Assembly: GCF_009857135.1 (NCBI RefSeq)
Contig: NZ_CP047318.1
Span: forward strand, 4,278,001-4,342,000
Direction of reading: 5' to 3'
Source: Streptomyces sp. HM190
Lineage (GTDB): Bacteria; Actinomycetota; Actinomycetes; Streptomycetales; Streptomycetaceae
DNA: 64,000 nt
Part shown: piece by piece, positions 50,622 through 58,615 of the stretch
Layout: each line of letters begins with the position of its first letter
How positions within the stretch are numbered: position 1 is the stretch's first letter
Position numbers and translations under genes: made by a program
The notes under the pieces: generated by a model
The model's input: only the letters and a program-made list of their open reading frames with translations
Database searches by the model: none
Told to the model about the DNA's origin: nothing

Positions 50622-52121
50622 TCAGGGCGAACGGTCCGCGGAGTTCTGGCTGCCCCACTCCACCAGGGGGCCCTCGAAGTCCACCGCGCGCTGCGGGGGA
50701 CGGGCGGCGGCACCGTACACGTGGACGTCCTCCGCGCCGTCCAGCACGCCGCCGGACGGATCGTCGTCACCGGCGCGGCGCACCATGTCCCGCTCCGGCA
50801 TGAAGATGTCGCGGACGACGATGACGCACAGGTACAGCGTGCCCAGCAGATGCGCCATGATCGCCACGTGGTAGCCCTCGGGGGGCAGTCCCTTGTGTGC
50901 CTCTCCACTGGTCGTGTACGCGAGGTACAGCCAGATCCCCAGGAAGTACACGACCTCGCACGCCTGCCAGATGAGGAAGTCACGCCAGCGGGGTCGGGCC
51001 AGCGCGGCCAGCGGAACCAGCCAGAGCACGTACTGCGGCGAGTAGACCTTGTTGGTGAGGATGAAGGCCGCCACGATCAGGAAGGCCAGTTGGGCGAAGC
51101 GTGGACGTCGTGGGGCGGTCAGCGCCAGTGCGGTGATGCCCCCGCAGACGAGGAGCATGGCGATCATCGCGTACGCGTTCGCCGTCTCGGGGGCGATCTG
51201 GATGTTCATCCGCTGCGAGACGACGAGGAAGGCAGAGCCGAAGTCGACGCCTCGTTCCTGGCTGAAGCGGTAGAACTTCGCCCAACCGTCCGGCGCCAGG
51301 AGCATCACGGGGAGGTTCACCGCGAGCCAGGCACCGACCGCGCCGAGGACCGCGGTCCCGAACTCGCGCCACTTGCCCGCGCGCCAGCACAGCACGAAGA
51401 GCGGGCCCAGCAGCAGGAACGGGTAGAACTTGGCAGCTGTGGCGAGCCCGATCAGCACGCCGAAGGCCAAGGGGCGCTGACGCGACCACATCAGCATCGC
51501 GGCCGCCAGCAGGGCCACGGCGAGGAGATCCCAGTTGATGGTGGCCGTCAGAGCGAACGCCGGTGCCAGGGCCACCAGGAGGCCGTCCCAGGGGCGCCGG
51601 CGGTGGATGCGCGCGGAGCACACGGCGATGACGGCCGCACAGACCATCAACATGCCCGCGTTGACCATCCAGTACCACTGCTCTTGTTCCTGGATGGTGC
51701 CGCTGCCCGGGGTGAGCCACGCGGCGACCTCCATGAAGACACCGGTGAGCACCGGGTACTCGAGGTACTCCATGTCGCCGGGGATCTTGTCGAAGTACGG
51801 CACAAGCCCGTCGGCGAAACCGCGCCCCTGATAGAGGTGGGGGATGTCCGAGTAGCAGGCGTGGGTGTACTGGGAGCTGGCCCCGAAGAACCAGCCGCCG
51901 TCGTAGCAGGGCAGCTTCTGCACCATGCCCAGCGCGAACATGCCGATCGCGACGAGGGCGACGACCCGTACCGGGCTCCACCACGACGTCCCGAACAGTG
52001 CACGTCGCCCGATGGGGCCGCCGATCAGCTCGCTGCCGGCCGCAGCGACCTCGTCCTCTTTGGTCGGCCGCACCGGCTCCGACTCGTCCACACTCATTCG
52101 CGTCGTCTCCGCACTGGGCAT
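50622..52121 (-). CDS. GT87-type (DUF2029) membrane glycosyltransferase
   Basis: The 499-aa product from ATG 52121 (ATG 52097 is also supported by GGAGACGACGCGA; the difference is 8 residues). It has about ten to eleven membrane helices. An extracytoplasmic loop early in the chain (YDGGWFFGASSQYTHACYSDIPHLY…FDKIPGDMEYLEYPVLTG) contains the acidic residues typical of GT-C enzymes. The C-terminal 50 residues are polar and cytosolic. The family uses polyprenyl-phosphate sugars, for example in lipomannan or cell-wall glycan synthesis. The substrate here is unknown. Follows the PBP gene with a terminator and parS between. Confidence 0.85.
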   Translation of the reverse strand: MPSAETTRMSVDESEPVRPTKEDEVAAAGSELIGGPIGRRALFGTSWWSPVRVVALVAIGMFALGMVQKLPCYDGGWFFGASSQYTHACYSDIPHLYQGRGFADGLVPYFDKIPGDMEYLEYPVLTGVFMEVAAWLTPGSGTIQEQEQWYWMVNAGMLMVCAAVIAVCSARIHRRRPWDGLLVALAPAFALTATINWDLLAVALLAAAMLMWSRQRPLAFGVLIGLATAAKFYPFLLLGPLFVLCWRAGKWREFGTAVLGAVGAWLAVNLPVMLLAPDGWAKFYRFSQERGVDFGSAFLVVSQRMNIQIAPETANAYAMIAMLLVCGGITALALTAPRRPRFAQLAFLIVAAFILTNKVYSPQYVLWLVPLAALARPRWRDFLIWQACEVVYFLGIWLYLAYTTSGEAHKGLPPEGYHVAIMAHLLGTLYLCVIVVRDIFMPERDMVRRAGDDDPSGGVLDGAEDVHVYGAAARPPQRAVDFEGPLVEWGSQNSADRSP

Positions 52122-52159
52122 GCCGCACATCCTGCCGTACGTGCCCAGGAGTACGCCGA

Positions 52160-52190
52160 GGGCCGCCGCACCTCAGTGGTGCGGCGGCCC
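52160..52190 (-). terminator. Terminator of the PBP gene
   Basis: GGGCCGCCGCACC (52160–52172) and GGTGCGGCGGCCC (52178–52190) form a perfect 13-bp stem with a 5-nt loop. A parS site starts 2 bp away. Confidence 0.8.
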
Positions 52191-52191
52191 T

Positions 52192-52207
52192 TGTTTCACG
52201 TGAAACA
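52192..52207. other. parS: parS site between the PBP gene and its terminator
   Basis: Exact TGTTTCACGTGAAACA, 20 bp after the PBP stop codon and 2 bp before the terminator stem. Confidence 0.92.
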
Positions 52208-52227
52208 CCCTGTACCGGGAGAAAGAA

Positions 52228-54891
52228 CTATCCGGCGGGTCCTCCGAAGAGTCCCCCGTTCTGATTGCCTCTCGTGTCGTCCTCCGGTGCGGTCGGGGTT
52301 GGGGTCACCCCGCCGTCCGTGCCCCCAGTCTCCGTACCGCCTGTGTCCGTACCTCCGGTGTCCTGGCAGGTCGGGTCGAACGGGTTCTTGCAGGGCTTGT
52401 CACTCGGTGTCGGCGACGGAACGGCCGGCTCACTCTCGGACGGCGACGGGGACGGCTCCGGGCTCTCCTCCGGGGTCTCCTCCGCAGAGGGAGTGGGCGT
52501 CGGGTCCGGGTCGTCGTTGACGATGACACCGATGGGCTGCGGCTCCGGGAACGCCTTCGGCGGCACGTTCTTGAGCGCGTCCTCCATGTAGTCGTGCCAG
52601 ATCTCCGCCGGGAACGAGGCACCGTGGATCGTCTCCTGGCCACCCGTGCCGTACATCTCCAGGAACGTGCGGTTCTTGTTGGACTCGTCGTCGTCCATGC
52701 GGTACATGCTGATGGCGGTCGACAACTGCGGCGTGTATCCGACGAACCAGGCCGACTTGTTGCCGTCCGTGGTACCGGTCTTGCCGGCCACCTCGCGTCC
52801 GGCCAGCTGGGCCGAGGTACCGGTTCCCTTGTCGACGACGGTCTTGAGGACGTCGGTGACGTTGTCGGCGACGTCCGCGGTGAAGGCTTCCTTCGGGGCG
52901 GCGATGTCCTCGTGATCGAACTTCGTCAGGCCCTCGTACTCGACCTTGCTGACGGAGAACGGGTCGTTCTGCTTGCCGCTGGCGGCGAAGGTCGCGTACG
53001 AACCCGCCATGCGGATGGCGCTGGGGTCGGAGATACCGATCGAGAACGAGGGGAAGCTGGTGCCCGTGAGGCTGTCCTTCTTGAGGCCCGCCTCGATGGC
53101 CGCTTCCTTCACCCGGTCGAGACCGACATCCATGCCCAGCTGGACGAAGGCGGAGTTCGCCGAGACCCGCATCGCCTCACGCAGGTCGATCTGGTACTTC
53201 GGTGCGCTGCCGTACGACTCGTCGCCGTCGTTGGCCTGCAGCCACTCCTTGCCCTCTTCATTGGTCCAGACGGTGCCGTCGTAGTCCTCGATCTTGAGGT
53301 TGTTCTTGCCGCTGTAGAGGCTCTTCGGAGAGACGATGGTGCGCTCGTCCTGAGCCTGGTCCGGGTCCAGATCGGGGTTGCGCTTGCCCCAGGTCATGGC
53401 TGCCGCCAGGACGAAGGGCTTGAACGTCGAACCGACCTGCGCACCGGTCACGTCGGCGTTGTTGGTGAAGTGCTTGGTGGCGTCCTCACCGCCGTAGATC
53501 GCCTCGATGGCACCCGACTTCGGATTCACCGACGCCCCGCCGAACTGCACATGAGTGTCCGTCTCCGGACGCAGCTTGGGCTTGATGTGCTCCTTGCGCA
53601 CCTTCTTCACAGCTGCCTCGAGTTCCTTGACCTTGTTCTTGTCGAAGGTCGTGTGGATCTCGTAGCCGCCCTGCTCCAACTGCTTCTGCGTGATGTCGGT
53701 GTTGTTGAGGATGTAGCCCTTGGCCGTGTCGACGAGGTAGCCGATCTGTCCACCCAACTGGGCGTTGGACCTGGGCCGCTCGATCTTGGGGAAGTTCTTG
53801 TACTTGGCCCGCGTGCCCGGCGAGAGGCGCTTGTCCTTCACCATCTCGTTGAGGATCCACTCCCACCGCTCCGTGGCCCGCTTGGTGTTCGCCTCGGGTG
53901 TGGCTGCCGGGTCGATCGACGTCGCTCCGGCCGGGTCGTAGTACGTCGCACCTTTGAGGATGCCGGCGAGGAAGGCGCACTGACTCGGGTTGAGCTTCTC
54001 GGCGTCCTGACCGAAGTACGTGCGGGCGGCCGCCTGAAGGCCATAGGCGCCACGGCCGAAGTAGGCCGTGTTCAGGTAGCCGCGCATGATGTCTTCCTTC
54101 TCGACGGAGGCGCCCACCTTCACCGAGATGAAGAGTTCCTTCACCTTGCGGGAGAGGGTCTGCGACTGGTCGTCGAGCATGGCGTTCTTGACGTACTGCT
54201 GGGTGATGGTCGATCCACCCTGCGTCTGACCGCCCTTGGCCATGTTGACGACGGCGCGGGCGATGCCCATGGGGTCGACGCCGCTGTCCGTCTCGAACGT
54301 CTTGTTCTCGGCCGACATGACCGCGTAGCGCATCGCCTTGGGGATCTTCTCGTAGGCGATGATCTGGCGGTTGACCTCACCACCCGTCGCGACCATCTGC
54401 GTGCCGTCGGACCAGTAGTAGACGTTGTTCTGCGCCGTCGCGGCCTGGGCCGGGTTGGGCACCGCGACGAGGGCGTACCCGATACCGGCGGCCGCCACGA
54501 GGCAACCGAAGAACCCGATGAAGATGGCCGTCACCTGGCGCCAGGAGGGCACCCACCGCATGGCCCCGTACTTGCCGGCCCGCGGGTAGTCGATGAAGCG
54601 CTTCTTGCCGGGAGGAGCGGGCCGTCCCCGGCCCCTGCCCGGTCCGCGTCCCGCGGGTTCGGCTGCTCTCCGGCGGCTACCGCCGGTGCCGGTACTTCTC
54701 TGTGCTGCCCTTCGGGCCGCTGCACGGCCCTCGTAGGTGGTGTCATCACCTCCCGCCCCATAGGTCTCGGAAAGTGACCCAGTGGTGCCCCGCGGTGCAG
54801 CGCGGCGGCCGGAGGGCGCCGATTGGCCGCGTCTGGCCGCGGCACGTCCGCCTCCCTGCGGCTGCGGCGGTTTGCGACGGTGCTCGCTCAT
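52228..54891 (-). CDS. Bifunctional penicillin-binding protein (GT51 + transpeptidase)
   Basis: The 887-aa product starts at ATG 54891 (GAGGAG ten bases upstream). Residues 1–115 are Arg/Gly/Pro-rich and cytosolic. A membrane anchor is near 120–145. The GT51 glycosyltransferase has SAENKTFETDSGVDP and GGSTITQQYVKN. The transpeptidase has STFKPF (Ser near 487, SxxK), SAN (VSANSAFVQL) and KTGTT (near 701). The last 120 residues are low-complexity Glu/Pro/Ser/Thr with tandem TDTGGTETGGTDGG-like repeats. It polymerises and cross-links peptidoglycan outside the membrane. Class A, similar to PonA-type PBPs of Streptomyces. Divergent from the PadR gene. Confidence 0.93.
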   Translation of the reverse strand: MSEHRRKPPQPQGGGRAAARRGQSAPSGRRAAPRGTTGSLSETYGAGGDDTTYEGRAAARRAAQRSTGTGGSRRRAAEPAGRGPGRGRGRPAPPGKKRFIDYPRAGKYGAMRWVPSWRQVTAIFIGFFGCLVAAAGIGYALVAVPNPAQAATAQNNVYYWSDGTQMVATGGEVNRQIIAYEKIPKAMRYAVMSAENKTFETDSGVDPMGIARAVVNMAKGGQTQGGSTITQQYVKNAMLDDQSQTLSRKVKELFISVKVGASVEKEDIMRGYLNTAYFGRGAYGLQAAARTYFGQDAEKLNPSQCAFLAGILKGATYYDPAGATSIDPAATPEANTKRATERWEWILNEMVKDKRLSPGTRAKYKNFPKIERPRSNAQLGGQIGYLVDTAKGYILNNTDITQKQLEQGGYEIHTTFDKNKVKELEAAVKKVRKEHIKPKLRPETDTHVQFGGASVNPKSGAIEAIYGGEDATKHFTNNADVTGAQVGSTFKPFVLAAAMTWGKRNPDLDPDQAQDERTIVSPKSLYSGKNNLKIEDYDGTVWTNEEGKEWLQANDGDESYGSAPKYQIDLREAMRVSANSAFVQLGMDVGLDRVKEAAIEAGLKKDSLTGTSFPSFSIGISDPSAIRMAGSYATFAASGKQNDPFSVSKVEYEGLTKFDHEDIAAPKEAFTADVADNVTDVLKTVVDKGTGTSAQLAGREVAGKTGTTDGNKSAWFVGYTPQLSTAISMYRMDDDESNKNRTFLEMYGTGGQETIHGASFPAEIWHDYMEDALKNVPPKAFPEPQPIGVIVNDDPDPTPTPSAEETPEESPEPSPSPSESEPAVPSPTPSDKPCKNPFDPTCQDTGGTDTGGTETGGTDGGVTPTPTAPEDDTRGNQNGGLFGGPAG

Positions 54892-55264
54892 CGAACGACT
54901 ACTCCTCGGGCAGGCGCACCCGTGCGCGCCTGGAAACGGCGGCTGGTTTCCGGTCCCCCCGAAGTACGGATGCGGTCGTGTTGGCATTCATCCGTACCGC
55001 ACCCGGGACCATGACGTGCTCTGACGTCACTCGCTTCCCGGTGGTGTGCATGCCGCACAGACTACGCACCGCCAAAACCCACTGAGCACCGAACTTCACC
55101 CCAAATCCGGCAACTTGCTTCGTACCAATCAGTGATGTGACCCCGTTCACCGTGCCCCCACTTGTCGCATACGTAGGGGCGTTCTATCGTCGTGATGTAT
55201 CGAGTCGATACATCAGCTCGGCATAGTGGGTGTCGGGAGGGCCAGCGGGAGAGGGGAGGCGACG
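54892..55264. other. Divergent intergenic region between PBP and PadR genes
   Basis: 373 bp without a supported gene. The PBP-proximal part is ordinary GC-rich DNA. The right third (55130–55216) is AT-richer and contains the PadR-type palindrome listed separately, where the padR promoter should lie. Confidence 0.5.
55193..55215. promoter_or_regulatory. PadR-type operator palindrome
   Basis: TGATGTATCGA and TCGATACATCA flank a central G (55193–55215), an exact 23-bp palindrome with 11-bp arms, 50 bp before the PadR gene start. ATGTATC/GATACAT resembles known PadR sites. Repression of the padR–ino1 transcript is inferred. Confidence 0.75.
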
Positions 55265-55942
55265 ATGAGCCGGCGCTCCGGCATCCTCGAATTCGCCGTG
55301 CTCGGCCTGCTGCGCGAAGCTCCCATGCACGGCTATGAGCTGCGTAAACGACTCAACACCTCACTGGGTGTGTTCCGTGCCTTCAGCTACGGAACGCTCT
55401 ACCCCTGCCTCAAGACGCTGGTCGCGAACGGCTGGTTGATCGAGGAGTCGGGGGGTGCCCAGGACGACGCTCCCGCCGCCCTCACGGGCCGCCGCGCCAA
55501 GATCGTCTACAGGTTGACGGCGGAAGGCAAGGAGCACTTCGAGGAACTGCTCTCGCAGACGGGTCCCGACGCGTACGAGGACGAGCACTTCGCCGCTCGC
55601 TTCGCGTTCTTCGGGCAGACCTCCCGCGACGTGCGCATGCGTGTCCTGGAGGGCCGTCGCAGCCGTTTGGAGGAACGGCTGGAGAAAATGCGTGCCTCCT
55701 TGGCACGCACCCGCGAGCGCCTCGACGACTACACACTCGAGCTCCAGCGCCACGGGATGGAGTCCGTGGAGCGCGAAGTGCGCTGGCTGAACGAGCTCAT
55801 CGAGAGCGAGCGGGCGGGCCGTGATCTGAAGGGTCCGGCCCATGGAGACCCCGCTCGCGACACCACAGAGGGAGCGCCGGGCGCCCTGCCCCGGCCCGGG
55901 GACACCCCCAGGCCGGATGCGCCCGGCGACACCGCCACGTGA
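55265..55942 (+). CDS. PadR-family transcriptional regulator
   Basis: The 225-aa product starts at ATG 55265 after GGAGAGGGGAGGCGACG. The winged helix is typical of PadR (GILEFAVLGLLREAPMHGYELRKRL…GTLYPCLKTLVANGWL), followed by a long C-terminal dimerisation coiled coil (RSRLEERLEKMRASLARTRERLDDYTLELQ) and a disordered Pro/Gly/Asp tail. It should bind the perfect palindrome just upstream. ino1 follows after 44 bp on the same strand, so the regulator may control inositol synthesis. Confidence 0.9.
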   Translation: MSRRSGILEFAVLGLLREAPMHGYELRKRLNTSLGVFRAFSYGTLYPCLKTLVANGWLIEESGGAQDDAPAALTGRRAKIVYRLTAEGKEHFEELLSQTGPDAYEDEHFAARFAFFGQTSRDVRMRVLEGRRSRLEERLEKMRASLARTRERLDDYTLELQRHGMESVEREVRWLNELIESERAGRDLKGPAHGDPARDTTEGAPGALPRPGDTPRPDAPGDTAT

Positions 55943-55986
55943 GGTCCCTGCCAGGACCCCACTCGTACACACAGGGAGCAACCGGA

Positions 55987-57069
55987 ATGGGTTCGGTTCG
56001 CGTAGCCATCGTCGGCGTGGGCAACTGCGCCGCGTCGCTGGTGCAGGGAGTCGAGTACTACAAGGACGCCGACCCGGCGTCCAAGGTCCCCGGCCTCATG
56101 CACGTGCAGTTCGGTGACTACCACGTCCGGGACGTGGAGTTCGTCGCGGCCTTCGACGTCGACGCGAAGAAGGTCGGCCTCGACCTCGCGGACGCCATCG
56201 GCGCCTCCGAGAACAACACCATCAAGATCTGCGACGTGCCGAGCACCGGCGTCACCGTCCAGCGCGGCCACACCCTCGACGGTCTCGGCAAGTACTACCG
56301 TGAGACCATCGAGGAGTCCCCCGAGGCCCCGGTGGACGTCGTCCAGGTCCTCAAGGACAAGCAGGTCGACGTCCTCGTCTGCTACCTGCCCGTCGGCTCC
56401 GAGGACGCGGCGAAGTTCTACGCCCAGTGCGCCATCGACGCCAAGGTCGCCTTCGTCAACGCTCTGCCGGTCTTCATCGCCGGTACCAAGGAGTGGGCGG
56501 ACAAGTTCACCGCGGCGGGCGTCCCGATCGTCGGTGACGACATCAAGTCGCAGGTCGGTGCCACCATCACGCACCGCGTCATGGCGAAGCTGTTCGAGGA
56601 CCGCGGCGTCGTCCTGGACCGCACCATGCAGCTGAACGTCGGCGGCAACATGGACTTCAAGAACATGCTCGAGCGGGACCGCCTCGAGTCCAAGAAGATC
56701 TCCAAGACCCAGGCCGTCACCTCGCAGATCCCCGACCGGGAGCTCGGCGAGAAGAACGTCCACATCGGCCCGTCCGACTACGTGGCCTGGCTCGACGACC
56801 GCAAGTGGGCCTACGTCCGCCTCGAGGGCCGTGCCTTCGGTGACGTTCCGCTGAACCTGGAGTACAAGCTCGAGGTCTGGGATTCCCCGAACTCCGCCGG
56901 CGTCATCATCGACGCCCTGCGCGCCGCGAAGATCGCCAAGGACCGCGGTATCGGCGGCCCGATCCTGTCGGCGTCGTCGTACTTCATGAAGTCCCCGCCG
57001 GTGCAGTACTTCGACGACGAGGCGCGGGAGAACGTCGAGAAGTTCATCAAGGGCGAGGTCGAGCGCTGA
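55987..57069 (+). CDS. ino1: Myo-inositol-1-phosphate synthase
   Basis: The 360-aa product starts at ATG 55987 with GGGAG upstream. It has the NAD-binding IVGVGNCAASLVQG and the synthase motifs VGDDIKSQVGATITHR, LNVGGNMDFKNML and RLEGRAFGDVPLNLEYKLEV. The enzyme converts glucose 6-phosphate to inositol 1-phosphate, the precursor of mycothiol and phosphatidylinositol in actinobacteria. A terminator hairpin follows. It lies 44 bp after the PadR gene. Confidence 0.96.
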   Translation: MGSVRVAIVGVGNCAASLVQGVEYYKDADPASKVPGLMHVQFGDYHVRDVEFVAAFDVDAKKVGLDLADAIGASENNTIKICDVPSTGVTVQRGHTLDGLGKYYRETIEESPEAPVDVVQVLKDKQVDVLVCYLPVGSEDAAKFYAQCAIDAKVAFVNALPVFIAGTKEWADKFTAAGVPIVGDDIKSQVGATITHRVMAKLFEDRGVVLDRTMQLNVGGNMDFKNMLERDRLESKKISKTQAVTSQIPDRELGEKNVHIGPSDYVAWLDDRKWAYVRLEGRAFGDVPLNLEYKLEVWDSPNSAGVIIDALRAAKIAKDRGIGGPILSASSYFMKSPPVQYFDDEARENVEKFIKGEVER

Positions 57070-57115
57070 CCGGACGAAGCGCGGTGCGCTAAGTCCATTC
57101 GTTCTTCGGGTCGTT

Positions 57116-57148
57116 GAGGGTCCCCGGTTCACACACCCGGGGACCCTC
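57116..57148 (+). terminator. Terminator after ino1
   Basis: GAGGGTCCCCGG (57116–57127) pairs with CCGGGGACCCTC (57137–57148): 12-bp stem, 9-nt loop, 47 bp after the ino1 stop and only 22 bp before the next start codon. Confidence 0.8.
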
Positions 57149-57170
57149 CCCGTATGTGAGGCTGTGCCCC

Positions 57171-58487
57171 ATGGCTGTCGTACGAGACCTGCGGGTGCTC
57201 CTGCGCTTCCGGGACTTCCGGCGTCTGCTCGCCGTACGACTGCTCTCCCAGGGAGCGGACGGGGTCTACCAGGTCGCGCTCGCCACCTACGTCGTCTTCT
57301 CTCCGGAGGAGCAGACGTCCGCCGCCGCCATCGCCTCGGCCATGGCCGTCCTGCTCCTTCCCTACTCCCTCGTCGGGCCCTTCGCGGGCGTCCTGCTGGA
57401 CCGCTGGCGGCGCCGTCAGGTGCTGCTCTACGGCAACCTGCTGCGCGCACTGCTCGCGTCCGTGACGGCCGTCCTGATCCTGGTCCACGTTCCCGACTGG
57501 CTCTTCTACATCTCCGCGCTCTGCGTCACGGCGGTCAACCGTTTCGTGTTGGCCGGACTCTCCGCCTCCCTGCCCCGTGTGGTCGACGCGGATCGACTGG
57601 TGGTCGCCAACTCGCTCTCACCCACAGCCGGCACAGTCGCCGCGACAGCGGGCGGTGGCCTCGCCTTCGTGGTGAGGCTGCTGGGCTCGGACTCGGATGC
57701 CGTGGTGGTCCTTCTCGGCTCCGCTCTGTATCTGTGCGCGGCACTCGCTTCACTGCGCCTCGCCCGCGATCTCCTCGGCCCGGACCCCGTGTGGGTGCAG
57801 ACGCGGCTGGGTGTCGCGATCACCGGCACCGCGCAAGGGCTGGTCGCGGGTGTACGACATCTCACCGAACCGCGGCGACGAGCGGCGGCGTGGGCACTCG
57901 CCTCAATGACGATGATGCGGTTCTGCTACGGCGCTCTCACGGTGACGGTGCTGATGCTGTGCCGGTACGCGTGGTCGTCATCGCCGTCCGGTACGGCCGA
58001 CTCGAAGCACGGGCTCGCCCTGCTCGGTCTTGCCGTAGGGATCTCTGGGGCGGGGTTCTTCACCGCGGCCGTACTGACGCCATGGGCGACCGGATGCCTG
58101 GGGCCGGCCCGTTGGATCGTGACGTGCGCCGCGACCGCCGCCGTGCTGGAGCCCGCCCTCGGCCTGCCCTTCACGGAGCAGCCCATGCTGATCGCCGCGT
58201 TCGTCCTGGGGCTCGTCACTCAGGGAGCGAAGATCTCGACGGACACGATCGTGCAGTCCGCCGTCGACGACGCCTACCGCGGTCGTGTCTTCTCGCTCTA
58301 CGACGTTCTCTTCAACGTGGCGTTCGTCGGCGCCGCAGCAGTGGCCGCGCTGATGCTTCCTCCTGACGGCCGCTCCGTCGCCCTGGTGATCACGGTGGCA
58401 GTGATCTACGGAGGCGTCGCCGTGGGCATGGCGCGCTTCGGGATGGCGGGGCAGCCGCATGAGAGCGGCTCGCGCCCCGCGGGCTAA
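57171..58487 (+). CDS. MFS transporter, MFS_3-like
   Basis: The 438-aa product starts at ATG 57171. Twelve hydrophobic segments are present, with LLRFRDFRRLLAVRLLSQGADGVYQVAL at the N-terminus and the loop-2 motif VLLDRWRRRQVLLYGNLLRA typical of the MFS_3 (multidrug/siderophore exporter-like) group. Late segments contain DDAYRGRVFSLYDVLFNVAFVG. The substrate is unknown; no divergent regulator. It follows the ino1 terminator, so it probably has its own promoter. Confidence 0.87.
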   Translation: MAVVRDLRVLLRFRDFRRLLAVRLLSQGADGVYQVALATYVVFSPEEQTSAAAIASAMAVLLLPYSLVGPFAGVLLDRWRRRQVLLYGNLLRALLASVTAVLILVHVPDWLFYISALCVTAVNRFVLAGLSASLPRVVDADRLVVANSLSPTAGTVAATAGGGLAFVVRLLGSDSDAVVVLLGSALYLCAALASLRLARDLLGPDPVWVQTRLGVAITGTAQGLVAGVRHLTEPRRRAAAWALASMTMMRFCYGALTVTVLMLCRYAWSSSPSGTADSKHGLALLGLAVGISGAGFFTAAVLTPWATGCLGPARWIVTCAATAAVLEPALGLPFTEQPMLIAAFVLGLVTQGAKISTDTIVQSAVDDAYRGRVFSLYDVLFNVAFVGAAAVAALMLPPDGRSVALVITVAVIYGGVAVGMARFGMAGQPHESGSRPAG

Positions 58488-58493
58488 GCCCGA

Positions 58494-58509
58494 TGTTTCA
58501 CGTGAAACC
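58494..58509. other. parS: parS site after the MFS gene
   Basis: Exact 14-bp core (58495–58508); the last base of the 16-mer is C. Seven bp after the MFS stop. Confidence 0.88.
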
Positions 58510-58567
58510 CTGGACCGGCCGGTAGAACCCCAGTGGACGCGCCCTCCTGCACAGCAGCGCGGCGCGA

Positions 58568-58583
58568 TGTTTCACGTGAAACA
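58568..58583. other. parS: parS site before the pcnA end
   Basis: Exact TGTTTCACGTGAAACA. It extends to a longer palindrome GCGCGATG…CATCGCGC (58563–58588), so it may also act as an RNA hairpin at the end of pcnA. Confidence 0.92.
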
Positions 58584-58615
58584 TCGCGCCGCTTGTGAAG
58601 CAGACCTCTCGCAAG

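Noticed and set aside
50127..54777. Long plus-strand open frames (about 797 and 727 codons) across the GT87 and PBP genes
   Set aside because: They are antisense to two genes with clear domains and membrane segments, and their composition (Arg, Gly, His, Val runs) is that of shadow frames.
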